Shown one piece after another: positions 30,501 through 41,151 of a stretch of 64,000 bases of DNA. The position numbers were made by a program, and so were the translations under genes. The notes beneath the pieces are model-generated. The model saw only the letters and a program-made list of their open reading frames with translations, had not been told where the DNA came from and did not search any database. Numbering within the stretch: position 1 is the stretch's first letter; the number at the start of each line of letters is the position of its first letter. This DNA comes from Pristionchus mayeri (Eukaryota; Nematoda; Chromadorea; Rhabditida; Neodiplogasteridae). Location of the stretch: assembly GCA_036245805.1 (NCBI GenBank), contig BTRK01000004.1, positions 41,194,907-41,258,906 of the forward strand. Reading direction: 5' to 3'.

Positions 30501-33500
30501 CACGATTACTTGGGCGTGCGCGTCCAAATGCCACTCAGCAGCTCACAGCTCGCACTCGAGTATCTCAGACTCATCGCAGCCCTCAAGGAACGCGATCTGG
30601 ATGTGAGTTAAACGTCTTCTTCACTTCATCAGAAGACCGGACCAGATCAAAAGGGTGCATCCGTAGGTCTTCCTACTCGCCAAATCGGTCGCATGCTAAA
30701 TAGAGATAGGCTTAGAGTGGATGATTTGATTTCGTCCTAAATTGGGGTTTGCTGTACGTACTACTGGTTAGGCTGATATTTTTTTAAAAATTAAGCACAT
30801 CATTCATCTGAACCTTCTCTCTTCGATTCTACACAAGGATGGTTCTCTTTATGGCCACGAACTTCCCCCTTCTATGCTCGCTGCTGACTACGTGAGACGA
30901 GCAGCATACGGGTATGTGCTGAATGTCACTGGATAGGATGAGAACTATGACGTCATGCCGCCTTTTATGAGGCGAATCGCGAGAGAATCGACCACGCCGC
31001 GGCGGTAGGAAAAAAATGTGTCCTATCTGGAAAGAAATTCAGGTATAAGTATTTCAAATGATGCTCTTTCAAACTGCGTCGTCAGAATTTTGATATCGTT
31101 CGTCATCCTCGAGATTCAGAAGGCCGAACTTGGTACTATCACTTTTCGATATTCAAATCGGGACCACTTAAATGATCATAACTTCGTTTAAAATGAAGAT
31201 AGAAGGTCGTTCTTTTTTAGAAAGAAAGCTACCACCATGCTCTACAAATTTATCTAGCCGACATGCTCTACAAATTTATCTAGCCGACATTCCTGGTGGT
31301 CCAGGGCGGTCGGGCGTATCAAAAATGACGTATCTTTGGAAATCGGAAAAACGTTTGGGTTATCATGTTCAAGTTTAAGTTCATACATGGAACTAACTTA
31401 TCGCCAAAAATGAGGGCAATCTGGGTATAGAAAAAAATAAAGGGCTCACTTTTGTGCGGCGACCCCAAAATGAGTTCTGGAAAAGAGTACTTCCGTATCT
31501 TCAATTGGCCCGATTTGGGCTCAAAATCATTAAAAAACATCCAAAACAACATTCTAAGTATATACCCCCCATGTTGTAGCTTTTCCATTGGTCATAAATG
31601 GCCACCTGACCGAAAATTTGAAATGCAGTATTTTAACCAATTTCAACATGCGGGATGGGCCCAAATGCACTAAGTGAGTTTCAAATAATGTGAATACGTC
31701 ACTCGAAACAGCTCAAAGAAAAAAGGGCTACTGAAAAGAGGAAATTTCATCTAAAGAATCCAATTAAACACGCAAAACTGTGTCCCCGGTAAAAATAGGC
31801 ATAGAGACTCGGCTTTTGGATAGAAATGTAGAGCACGATGAGCTAAACATTTCATCTGTTGAAAGTGAGTCTCTATCGTGTCGTTGAAGCATGCTACAGA
31901 GCCTGGAATTTCGCCAGAAACGACGGGAAACGGGTCCTGGGGAGCGCTAAATAGAAGGGAGGGAGAGGGAAGACAGGCGGCGAGAGCGCCAGACGGTTAG
32001 AGAACGCGCTCTCGGGGGATTCTAGCCTATTTCTGGCCAACTTCCAGGCTCTGTAACACGATCCAACGAAACAATAGAGACTCACTTTCTTCAGACGAAA
32101 TGTTCAGCTCATCGTGATCTACATTTCTTTCCATTAGCCTAGTCTCTATGCCTATTTTAACCGCGGTCATAGTTTTGCGTGTTTCCTTGGATTCTTCAGG
32201 TGAAATTTCCTCTTTTCAGTAGCCCTTTTTTTGAGCTTTTTCGAGTGATGTATTTACATTATTTGTAACTCATTTAGTGCATTTGGGCCCATCCCGCATG
32301 TTGAAATTGGTCAAAATACGGAATTTCAAATTTTCGGTCAGGTGGCCATTTATGACCAATGGAAGAGCTACAACATGGGGGGGGGGTAGATACTTAGAAT
32401 GTTGTTTTGGATGTTTTTTAATGATTTTGAGCCCAAATCGGGCCAATTGAAGATACGGAAGTACTCTTTTCCAGAACTCATTTTGGGGTCGCCGCACAAA
32501 GGTGAGCCCTTTATTTTTTTCTATACCCAGATTGCCCTCATTTTTGTCGATAAGTTAGTTCCATGTATGAACTTAAACTTAAACATGATAACCCAAACGT
32601 TTTTCCGATTTCCAAAGATACGTCATTTTAGGTACGCCCGACCGCCCTGGGCCACAATGAAGACCAGGAATGATGTCGGCTAGATAAATTTGTAGAGCAT
32701 GTCGGCTAGATAAATTTGTAGAGCATGGTGGTAGCTTTCTTTCTAAAAAAAGAACGACCTTCTATCTTCATTTTAAACGAAGTTATAATCATTTAAGTGG
32801 TCCCGATTTGAATATCGAAAAGTGATAGTACCAAGTTCGGCCTTCTGAATCTCGAGGATGACGAACGATATCAAAATTCTGACGACGCAGTTTGAAAGAG
32901 CATCATTTGAAATACTTATACCTGAATTTCTTTCCAGATAGGACACATTTTTTTTCCTACCGCCGCCCACCCCCCTCAAATGGTCGATTCTTTCGCGATT
33001 CCTCTCTAATGAGAGACTTTTTGATTAGCAGAGTAAAAAAAAATCGAAATCGATCTGAATGTACTCACATGGTCATATCAGGCCCATAGGTCGAAAGGCT
33101 TGGTTCCTGAGGGGTGTACGTTTTTCCAACGAAAAAGTTAAACGTACACCTCCACAAATGAAAAAGTGTCAAAAAGTGGGGGTACGTTTACAATTTTACA
33201 GTTTTCTCATCAGACAGTCGAATTTCTAAAAACAAATGGGCCACATTGCATTACAAGAGCTTTGCTTACAAAATGGAACACACGTGGAACACATATCAAA
33301 ACTGCATCTTTTCGGACATCTTTAAAACGCATTGGGGTACGTTTGTTTCTAACCGGGGTAGGTTTTTATCAAACGTTATTCCTCGTGCTATCACTGCCTG
33401 TAAGACTTTTAATTAAATATTAAGAGATAGATTCACAGTAACGACCTAAATTAGAACCAACGGTGTAAAAATATCAATCGTTGTGCATTGTCTAAATATG

Positions 33501-36500
33501 GCTCAACTTTACGGTCTGGTATCATCTATAATCATCATTATTATCAATCAATATGCCTCAGGCGTGCCAATCAAGTGGGTACGTTTTAATTTTTCAACCA
33601 CGGGTCCATAGGGTGGGGTGTTGGCTTGGTTCCTTTTCACTAACCTTTCGACCTATGATCAGGCCTCTCACGAGAGAATCGAGACAAATCGGTCACATCG
33701 TGGTACATTCAGAAAAATCGAATTTTGGAATTTGGCATAACCAAGGGTAATTTACGGCTCTGAATCCGATTTCGGGCCGAGCAGCGACCCATCTCGACCA
33801 CCGGCTGCAGCAGCATGCTGCAAACTTTTCAGACCCTCCGTTTGAGGGTTCTGAAAATATTGGGGTTTCCGGAAAGTTCGTATAATTTTTTGTTTTTATT
33901 TTTTATTCAATGCTTTACAATTCTCAGTGACCAATGTATGCCCCCTTCTTTCTCACTACCTCCCTCCAGCGATTGGGCAGGGTCTCGATTCCTCTCTTCC
34001 AGAATGCGGGTTTCTTCGAGACCGCCCAGTTCACGAAAGCCCTCACAACTTCATCTCGATTCTTGAACTTCTTTCCTTTGCAGAAGTCAGAGAGACAGCG
34101 GAAGCAGTGGTAGTCGCATGGGGAGAGATCCGGGGAATACGGTGGATGGGGAATCCTCTCGATCTTCAGCTCGTCCATTTTCTTCTGGGTCATCTTCGCT
34201 CGATGTGGGCGAGCATTGTCCATCAGAAGAAGAATTTTGTCCTGGTTCAGGAGTCTGGGAGGGACTCTGATCGCGACTTCTTCAAGTTGTTCAGAGAAGA
34301 GGTCGGCATTGATGGCGGTTCCAGTAGGAAGGATCTCTTATTAGATCGGAACAAGTAACGATAGAAAGAATCAGTGAATTTCCTCATTTTCTTCAAGGGA
34401 ACAGGTTTGTGCTTCGCATCGGTGTCGAAACACTGTTGTCTCTTCGCTGGGTTATTATACATGATTCACTCCGCACATATCTATTATGGAATCTGTCCAT
34501 CGAAGATCCGATCTACGATGGAGCGATTTCCGACAGTAATTCAACACAACTGTATCAAAATATCGGCTATACTTCACCACTTCAACAAGTGTAGAAACTA
34601 CGAGACTGATCCAACCCACATCCCACTTAACGTCAGAGTGACGCAATACATTGTTGACAAACAGATTGCGCAATCATTGCATTTGATCGCGAACTTACTT
34701 TTTTCCGAAGCATTATACGAACTTTCCGGTCACCCCAGGTTGAAAATACTTCAATCGAGCTGAAATTCGGCCTGTAGGCATCAATTATGAACTTCTATGC
34801 TTCCCTTGAGCAATTTTGTGGTAGGTCAAATCATTATTGCTGAGCAGTTTTTGCTGCCTAACTTTTTCAGTTCGAGTCCGCAACAAACCAAACTTTTGCA
34901 TCTTATAGAGAATTAAATTCTGCATCTACCATATTTTTTACGAATTTATAGCCTGTAGTAAAAGATGTTATAAGCCAAAAACCATGAAAACTGCGCAGTT
35001 TCGCCTGTTCGCACAGCGCGCAAAGTCGGTAAGGAGATGTGTTTAGAAACGGATGATCGGGGGTTCGACTTCCCATCGATGCAAACTTCTTTTGCCAAGA
35101 TTCAAACTTAATTTATGTAATTATTGTACGATTTTACGTACATTCTGCTTGGCTGCAAACCTTACATTTGTCGGTGTTCTCTTTTTCCTCACCTTAAGCA
35201 TACCAAGGCACGATAAATCATATTTAAAAATGTGCAACTATTACATAAATTAAGTTTGAATGTTGGCAAAATAAGTTTGCATCGATGGGAAGTCGAACCC
35301 CCGATCATCCGTTTCTAAACACATATCCATACCAACTTTGCAAGCTGTGCGAACAGGCGCAACTGCGCAGTTTTCATGGTTTTTGGATTATAAAACATCT
35401 TTTACTACAGGCTAAAAATTCGGAAAAAAATATAGTGGATGCAGAATTTAATTCTCTATAAGATGCAAAAGTTTGGTTTGTTGCGGACTCGAACTGAAAA
35501 AAGTTATGCAGCAAAAACTGCTCAGCAATAATGATTTGACCTACCACAAAATTGCTGAAGGGAAGCATAGAAGTTCATAATTGATGCCTACAGGCCGAAT
35601 TTCAGCTCGATTGAGGTATTTTGAACCTACTTTCAGAACCCTCAAACGTAGGGTCTGAAAAGTTTGCAGCATGCTGCTGCAGCCGGTGATCGAGATGGGT
35701 CGCCGCTCGGCCCGAAATCGGATTCAGAGCCGTAAATTACCCCTGCTTATGCCAAATTCCAAAATTCGATTTTTCTGAATGTACCAGGCTTGTCTCGATT
35801 CTTTTGTGAGAGGCCTGATATACCACATCTGGAATGTTCTAGCTCGCATTCTGCAAAATGAGCTGAACTTTGTCGCAGAAACTACAGTATTTAAGTTTTC
35901 ACAACGTTTTATGCAGGACCTCTACAATAGCGTTCAACTTTTTCTTTGAACACACAACTAACTGATACGTAGCGACCGAAGGTCACTAGTTAAAATGTGC
36001 GGATATTATTAGGTTGGTTCAAAAGTTTCTGACTATTTTCATATTTGGAGATTTTGGCCTTGCCCATTTTGAGAATAGACTAATGGCTTTCCTCAGTTTA
36101 TGAGGGTATGTGAATACTTTCTAACCAACACTATTCCGTTTTAATTCGATCAACCAGGATGGCACAATTCCCAGTCAAAGTTTGTATTGTCCGTAATTTG
36201 ACATACTTTTCAACTGATCATAGCTCCATGGAGAATTGTGCTAGCGGCAAAACTGAACGATTATTACAAAGCCCAATGCATGTGCATATTACCGGATTCT
36301 GCACAAGTTCATTAGACCGGAAGGTCTGTTTGAAATTTGCGTCGATTCACCAAATTATAGTAATTCTAAATTTCCTAATCTATGTTTCTTTGCACTGTAT
36401 TCGTATAGATCAACCAAAAGAGATCAATGGTGGTACATTATATGCTACCTAACTACCCTCTTTCACAATTTCATTTTCAATTGAATTCATGCATCTATGG

Positions 36501-39500
36501 CCGATCGGGATATTTCATAACCGCGATTCAGAGAATTGGAGCATCGAAATCATCACCTTACAGCTGTTATTCTCTACTCACTCGCAATTAAGATCGGGTT
36601 TTCCACGTCTAAATGAACAAGCAACTCTTACCCTATTATTTTTAAATTGGAGAATTTCAGGAGGTTACAAATATTCGAAAAGTAGAGCTCAATCAAAAAC
36701 ACTTAAAAACGCCAATTCCCGGAAATTTTCGGAAGTTTTCATTGAGAAAATTATTTTCTCCTGCTCAGGAAGCATTCGATCCAATACAATTATATTACGG
36801 TAGTCCACTATTAGTGAGTTCATTAAAACTATAGAGAAATTTCAGACAATCGAACTATGGCATCAGAAATTGCAACAAAAAAAAATAGTCAGAAACTTTT
36901 GGACCAATCTAATACAAATATTACAGAAAATAAATATTACGAGTTAAATATGAGTTGAACAGATTTTACTTGCAGAGCTGGCGCACTCGGGACTTCGCTT
37001 GAGAATAGGCTAGCCGACTGCTGTCTAAAGTACACGAGTTCGTTTTTCTTAAATTAATTTTTTTAAATTCAATTTTTTCGATCTCAATATCGGCTAATTT
37101 GCGACAGAAATAATTCGTCAAAAGAATTTCATGATAATCAATAGAAAGAACGGCAATCTTTTCGAAATACACCAAATGGAGCATTAAATTTTGCTTATTT
37201 ATCATCACAATGCCATATCATTATCAGTATCATTATCTAAGTAAATTTAATTTGCTCAGCCGTATTCTTCTTGTCTTAGATGAGGATGTTCGTAACTTCG
37301 CTGCTACTCACATGGACGCCAACAATGCCGTCCTTTACGGCGTCAATGTCGACCACGACGTATTGTGTGCGTTCGGAGAAGCGAATATCCCTGCGAGTAC
37401 GGTACGTCAACAATTAAAGTTTTCCGCCCAATATCCATGAAACATATTTGAATTTGCGCGCGTGCCTGCGCACAACAAAATAAAAGAGTGAGAGAATATG
37501 CAAAAACAAGACGGTGGGCGAGATCAAGCACGCGCTAATCCAAATAAATTCACGGGTGACTTTAACGGGGATATTTATTTTGCTTAGGGGCGCTATGGCT
37601 GATGAGAACTCAAGAAATAGCAATTGTATTGGAGACAGTTTTGCAAATAGCTCTTAACCGAGTAGTGCTATTTGAAGAATATTCATAATCGCTTCGATCG
37701 TATTGGTGCCAGCTCCACGTCCCACAGCTTCTCCTTATGTGGGCGGCGAAATGAGGAACAAGACGGATGCCGAGTTTGCGTATGTCTCTATCGGTGCGTG
37801 ACCTTTCTATTGTATAATTTTCACCTCAGCATTTAATAAATTCGAATCATTTATGCGGAATAAGCAAATTGAAAATTACCATTTTCATATTTTTAAAAAA
37901 GTTTCAGGATAATAAAGTTTGCCAGTTTTGCTCTCTAAAAACACGGTTCCTGCTCTTTTGGGGACCGGCAGCGGTTCAAAAGCAACACGAAAATCGAGAT
38001 TATTATTTGTCCTGTGTTATTGCTATTTGTATTGACAAGATGCTGTATCTTTTCGTACAGCCATCACAAAGAAGTACAGCCCGGCCATCGTGACTTGGTT
38101 TCCCTCGCACTACGAGGGAGAAGGACTCGTCCATTTTGATATCGTGAGTGCAACAAGAGCTGGAGGAATATCAGGAAACATTAATTGGTGGAATATATTC
38201 TTGATGTGAGCTTGTTCACGATTGTATTAAAAACACCACAGAAAACCCGACTTTCGGAGAAAACATATATTTTCTGCCGTTTTTACGTATTTAAGCATGC
38301 ATACCATGTCGTAGGATATCATTTAGTATCTGTCGAAGCTGTATCCCCTACAGGAGGCTCCTCCGTCGTGCGTCGGCGATGTGGTAAAGGACGTGGTGAA
38401 TCTGCTCAAGAATTTCAAGGTCGACAATCTCAATAAATTCAAGAAGCGCGCGAAGGAAGACATCATCAGGTGAGTTTTAAAGCGTACAAAAGGTAGTCAG
38501 AATACCGATAAGTTTCATTGCCACTTCATTCAGTATCGGATAACAGTATTCGGATTTTTTCTAATTCTCGTAATTTTAAAATTAAGCAAGAAACTTTTTT
38601 TCCGGTATGTATTTGAATTAAAGTAATATATATTCATGATATGGAATATCACTAAGATCATTATTTTCTAATTATTACCTAATTAGCGTCATATGTGTGG
38701 AAGGAGGAGGATCAATTTTTCTACCGCATTAAAAAAGTACTACTTATTCATGCCATTTTTGCAGTGCGCAGAAAAGTAGGAAGCCTAGCTACGCTGCGTC
38801 GGAGCGGGCGAGCAAACTTTTCAACGGAGTGGAGAAGGACGCCGTGCTTAATGCGATCGATAAAGTAAGCGATGGAGTACGGAAGCTAGTGGTTCAGCAA
38901 TGTACTATACGAAACGTGGCTATCTAGCTATCCCGCTCGTAGATTAAAATTTTCATTTTTTTATAAATATACATTTTGGCTATGGTGTAACTCGTTCCTT
39001 TACATTTATGGGAATATACATGAATCGTGTTTTTAGAGAGAAAAGCTGACAAACAACGTTATTACCTTGAAACTTGCAAATTTTGGACAACTTTTTTTTA
39101 GATTCCTAAATTTGACTATTTCACACGTGTATCGCGAGTCAGTGGATGAAAAACATGCACCTCGGGAATATTTTCAAAAATTTTGTTATTATCGATTTGG
39201 ATTGTTTAATTTAAAATGTTAATGATTGTTCCAGAGACAAGATTTCGAACAATACAGGTCATTGTCCCAGAGCCGGCTTCTTGGAAATTTCCGGTTTTCA
39301 CTTGGCTATTCTGTACTTCAGCTCCCAGATGAGCTACAGAGGTGGCTCTGGGATCAAAATGTACCGAAAATAATTTGCAGAAACTTTTGTGTGCAGTACA
39401 AGACCATTGAACAATGATTAAGAATCATTTGAAGGAAAAACGACTCAATATATAAATATTCTCACTATCAAGCGTTGTTGTGCTATAGAGTTTAATAGCA

Positions 39501-40542
39501 AATTATGAAAGAACATGTATGTCTACGGGAAATAAAAAAAAGAAAATTGAAGATGTGTGAAATTGGTATTTTGTCACTAAAGAAAGAAAAAAAGAATTAG
39601 AATTCGGCTCTCACGACAGGCGTGCTTTGCCGCCCCCGCGCCAATTCAGCGTTCAGTCTGTCCTGAGAGTATCAGCGACCTATGCGTAAGGCTATCCGCC
39701 CGTGTTGTGTGCACGTGGTGGGGGATTTTACTTTCGCGATTTTTAATCAGTACCAACATTTCTTAACCCCCTTGGTGTGGGTGGATCTTAGGACGCGGGC
39801 GGGGATCGAACTCGGGACCCTTCGATCGCAACTCTGGCACACAACCGCTGCGCCAGCCCGGCCTTACTCAAACATGGTATACTCAAGAAAAAGACTCGCA
39901 AGATAGCATTCGAAAAGAATATTTTCAACCTGTGTGTTATCCCAATAATACTGTGGAAAAATATGATGAAGAAAAAACAGAAATAAAATATATCACTTTT
40001 CAAAAATTTTCTGCAGTATAGATTTTTATAGCAAATTTTTGTTTGAGTGAAAAATACCAATTTCACTGTATGAGTATCGAACCGAACCCCTCAGTTCGGT
40101 CACGCCTTTCATGATATGTATGGGAGTTAAATAAGGAGTCTCAGCAAACAGCCGCCCGGTAGACATATGTTTCAAATGGGGAGAGAAATCTCATCAAGTC
40201 GCGTGCGCTCTCGCGCATTGCCTGCCCTATCAGTGTCACTTGGCAAACAGCCAGCTAGTCGTAACTTCCTTCAAATAAAAGATACGAAAATTCGGGTTTT
40301 AGGGTTGTATAGAGGTTTTGGTGAGCCACAAAACTGTCTTGTCCGATTTTTATAGAAAATTTTTGAGCAAAAAGTTTTTAAAATGAAAATTCAATAAAAA
40401 TTCATTACAGGTCACTGAGCCTCAAGTGGAAGCAGCTGTAAGACGCATTCTGTCGAATATCTCGATCGCGTCTTTGGGTAACAGTGACAACATTCCCACT
40501 AGAAGCGAGATTCACAACTGGATACGCCGGGGGATACGGTAG
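27595..40542 (+). CDS. ucr-2: ucr-2 array copy 5, core protein 2-like lacking exon J (387 aa)
   Basis: Exons: A 27595-27648, B 28054-28131, C 28382-28449, D 30021-30090, E 30486-30602, F 30838-30911, G 36976-37037, H 37280-37401, I 37706-37793, K 38061-38143, L 38354-38469, M 38765-38864, N 40411-40542. The sum is 1164 nt, open. Exon J (VGGEGAA to ALEG in other copies) is deleted from the DNA, and because J is a multiple of three nothing shifts. Exon F starts 12 nt late because its 5' edge and splice site are replaced. The 3' splice site of exon I reads TTG instead of TAG, and the next AG is seven bases inside the exon and out of frame. Intron F holds about 6 kb of transposons. The copy keeps an MFRT start and is closest to copy 2. 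Loss of a beta strand and helix from the C-terminal domain makes a working core protein doubtful. Confidence 0.75.
28167..28293. mobile_element. Second-family hAT MITE
   Basis: CATTGGATAGTTGGTCCACC is mirrored by CCAACTGTCCAAGAAGTGCC, with CGACCGAAAATCAGGG and GAAATGAG inside. It lies in intron B of copy 5. Confidence 0.65.
28577..29514. mobile_element. 938-bp foldback built from TTAGATTC words
   Basis: CTCAGGCAACTCGGTTTGAA and its complement TTCAAACCGAGTTGCCTGAG form the ends. Both flanks are filled with dozens of variants of CTAATTAGATTC. The middle (about 28860-29330) is unique. No transposase is visible. It lies in intron C of copy 5. Confidence 0.75.
29550..29580 (+). pseudogene. Stray 3' end of a second exon C
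   Basis: GGGAAATCCGCCTAATCAG followed by GTAAGCAGGATTG matches the end of exon C and its donor in copy 2 (9843-9870) better than the true exon C of copy 5. It lies 1.1 kb downstream of that exon, so a piece of a second copy has been left in intron C. Confidence 0.5.
29786..29925. mobile_element. GATAACCAAAA-type MITE, right end missing
   Basis: GGCACTAGGCCGGATGATCA, then CGGATGATAACCAAAAATAG and CTGGGAACATATTGTAG. The left end matches the family at 22495, and I see no matching right tip. Confidence 0.55.
30926..30967. mobile_element. Left half of hAT-type palindromic MITE, cut by a foldback
   Basis: CACTGGATAGGATGAGAACT to TGACGTCATGCCGCC is the left arm of the ~90-bp family. It stops exactly where the next foldback element begins, and the right arm is not found after that element. 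Confidence 0.65.
30966..33009. mobile_element. 2.04-kb long-inverted-repeat element
   Basis: The ends read GAATCGCGAGAGAATCGACC and (reverse strand) GAATCGCGAAAGAATCGACC. The arms of about 720 bp are very similar: a stretch reading the same 15-residue run MLFWMFFNDFEPKSG occurs on opposite strands at about 31550 and 32399. A second inner repeat includes GTGAGTCTCTATCGTGTCG/CGAAACAATAGAGACTCAC. I treat the mirrored reading frames as by-products of the palindrome, not genes. It lies in intron F of copy 5. Confidence 0.8.
33082..33655. mobile_element. ~570-bp element with short inverted ends
   Basis: CATAGGTCGAAAGG near 33085 is mirrored by CCTTTCGACCTATG near 33641. The word GTACGTTT recurs five or more times inside. 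It is wedged between two foldbacks, and its ends share ATCAGGCC with the next element. Confidence 0.5.
33658..35819. mobile_element. Foldback element (~1.3 kb) interrupted by a mariner
   Basis: ATCAGGCCTCTCACGAGAGA to CGAGTC mirrors TCTCGATTCTTTTGTGAGAG with GCCTGAT. The arms also share GCAGCATGCTGCTGCAGCCGG-like sequence and ATTATGAACTTCTATGCTTCC. The centre lies near 35180 (AAACTTAATTTATGTAATTA mirrored). The left arm is broken at 33860-34735 by the mariner copy. Its ends share AGAGAATCGA with the elements at 30966 and 44233. Confidence 0.8.
33860..34735 (-). mobile_element. Defective mariner transposon inside a foldback
   Basis: The inverted ends share GGGG then CCGGAAAGTTCGTATAAT. A TA at the left target site, and CA where the right TA is expected, fit a mariner insertion. 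On the - strand the C-terminal catalytic region of a mariner-type (DD34D) transposase is readable: MDNARPHRA, then HPPYSPDLSPCDYH, and the FWxxGI and LPxRW words near 33960. Upstream pieces (YNNPAKRQQCFD and VPLKK) are in other frames, separated by stops. At about 876 bp it is shorter than the usual ~1.3 kb, so it is dead. Confidence 0.88.
36009..36912. mobile_element. 904-bp non-autonomous mariner with TA duplication
   Basis: TTAGGTTGGTTCAAAAGTTT to CTGACTATTTT on the left mirrors AAAATAGTCAGAAACTTTTG to CCAATCTAA on the right. A TA flanks both sides (36007-36008 and 36913-36914). The TTAGGTTGGxxCAAAAGT end is the classic mariner terminal sequence. The interior shows no DD34D transposase blocks. 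It lies in intron F of copy 5, about 60 bases before exon G. Confidence 0.88.
37410..37566. mobile_element. Foldback MITE shared with copy 2 (intron H)
   Basis: ATTTGAATTTGCGCGCGTGC is mirrored by GCACGCGCTAATCCAAATAA and TTCACGGGTGACTTTAAC. It is the orthologous insertion to 12784-12924 in copy 2, but its left tip has decayed. Confidence 0.65.
39117..39418. mobile_element. Fragment of the compound foldback at 47.7-49.6 kb
   Basis: CGCGAGTCAGTGGATGAAAA, CCAGAGCCGGCTTCTTGGAA and AGCTCCCAGATGAGCTACAG match, with differences, the words CACGAGTCAGTG, CCCAGAGCCGGCTTTTAGG and AGCTCCCAAAAGAGCTACAG in the 47.7-49.6 kb element. It shows that this family had at least two insertions in the window. It lies in intron M of copy 5. 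Confidence 0.6.
39600..39863 (-). mobile_element. tRNA-derived SINE-like element
   Basis: Read on the - strand from 39863 it starts GGCCGGGCTGGCGCAGCGGT. TGGCGCAGCGG fits the RNA polymerase III box A, and GAGTTCGATCC, about 35 bases further on, is close to box B. The stems do not close as a normal tRNA, so this is better called a tRNA-derived SINE head with an unrelated body. It lies in intron M of copy 5. Confidence 0.55.
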
Positions 40543-41151
40543 AAGAGAATAATGAGTACGGTAGCTCAGATTAAATAGGTAATTTACTCCAAGCGAGGTA
40601 TGCACTTGGGTATTCTAATATCTCTGGTTGAATTTACTGATAGCTCGAGTAAATGGTATAAGAGAAGGGATATTCTTGTATGAAATGACCCGGTTCCTTT
40701 ATTTAGCCATGTGTTAGTCTTTATATCAGATGTTTTCTACTTTTTTTGCTTGTTGCAGGGTGTCATTCCAATAGTATCGCTGTTTACTTTGTTTTTGTTG
40801 TTTTATCTTTTTCTTCATCCTCACAAAAAAATTGATCCCCCTTAATTTTTCATGTTTATCTCATCCGTAAATATTGTGTTCACTGTCCAACAGATCTTAC
40901 TATCTGTGATAAGTGATTACTTGATGATGAAGATTGAAGTGATCGTGATTGCATGTTTTCGTAATGGAGAGACGAAGCCGGAAGAGGAGGAAGAGCCGGA
41001 GCCGGCGAATGGTCGAGACGGGACACGACCGGGTTCTTCCTACTTCCCGGTTCTCGTCCTCTCAGTGGTTCAACAACCACCATACCGTATCTTTCGATTC
41101 GAAATCGATCGTTTCCTATAAAATTGCGTTGTGAATGCTTTTAGATTTCTG
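40543..41151 (+). promoter_or_regulatory. First-type spacer and promoter region before copy 6
   Basis: Same layout as the spacer before copy 5. It has GGTATAAGAGAAGG, TCATCCGTAAATAT, a small open frame at 40924-41121 (MMKIEVIV, KPEEEEEPEPANGRDG, SSYFPVL, PPYRI), and a GCTTTTAG acceptor-like site ending at 41144, seven bases before the ATG. Confidence 0.55.

Noticed and set aside
31319..32683. Mirrored frames encoding the MLFWMFFNDF stretch
   Set aside because: Same reasoning: opposite arms of one foldback, with no family similarity and no independent support.
39790..39863. Possible tRNA gene on the - strand
   Set aside because: Box A and box B words are good, but the T stem and acceptor stem do not pair properly. 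A tRNA-derived SINE head explains it better.
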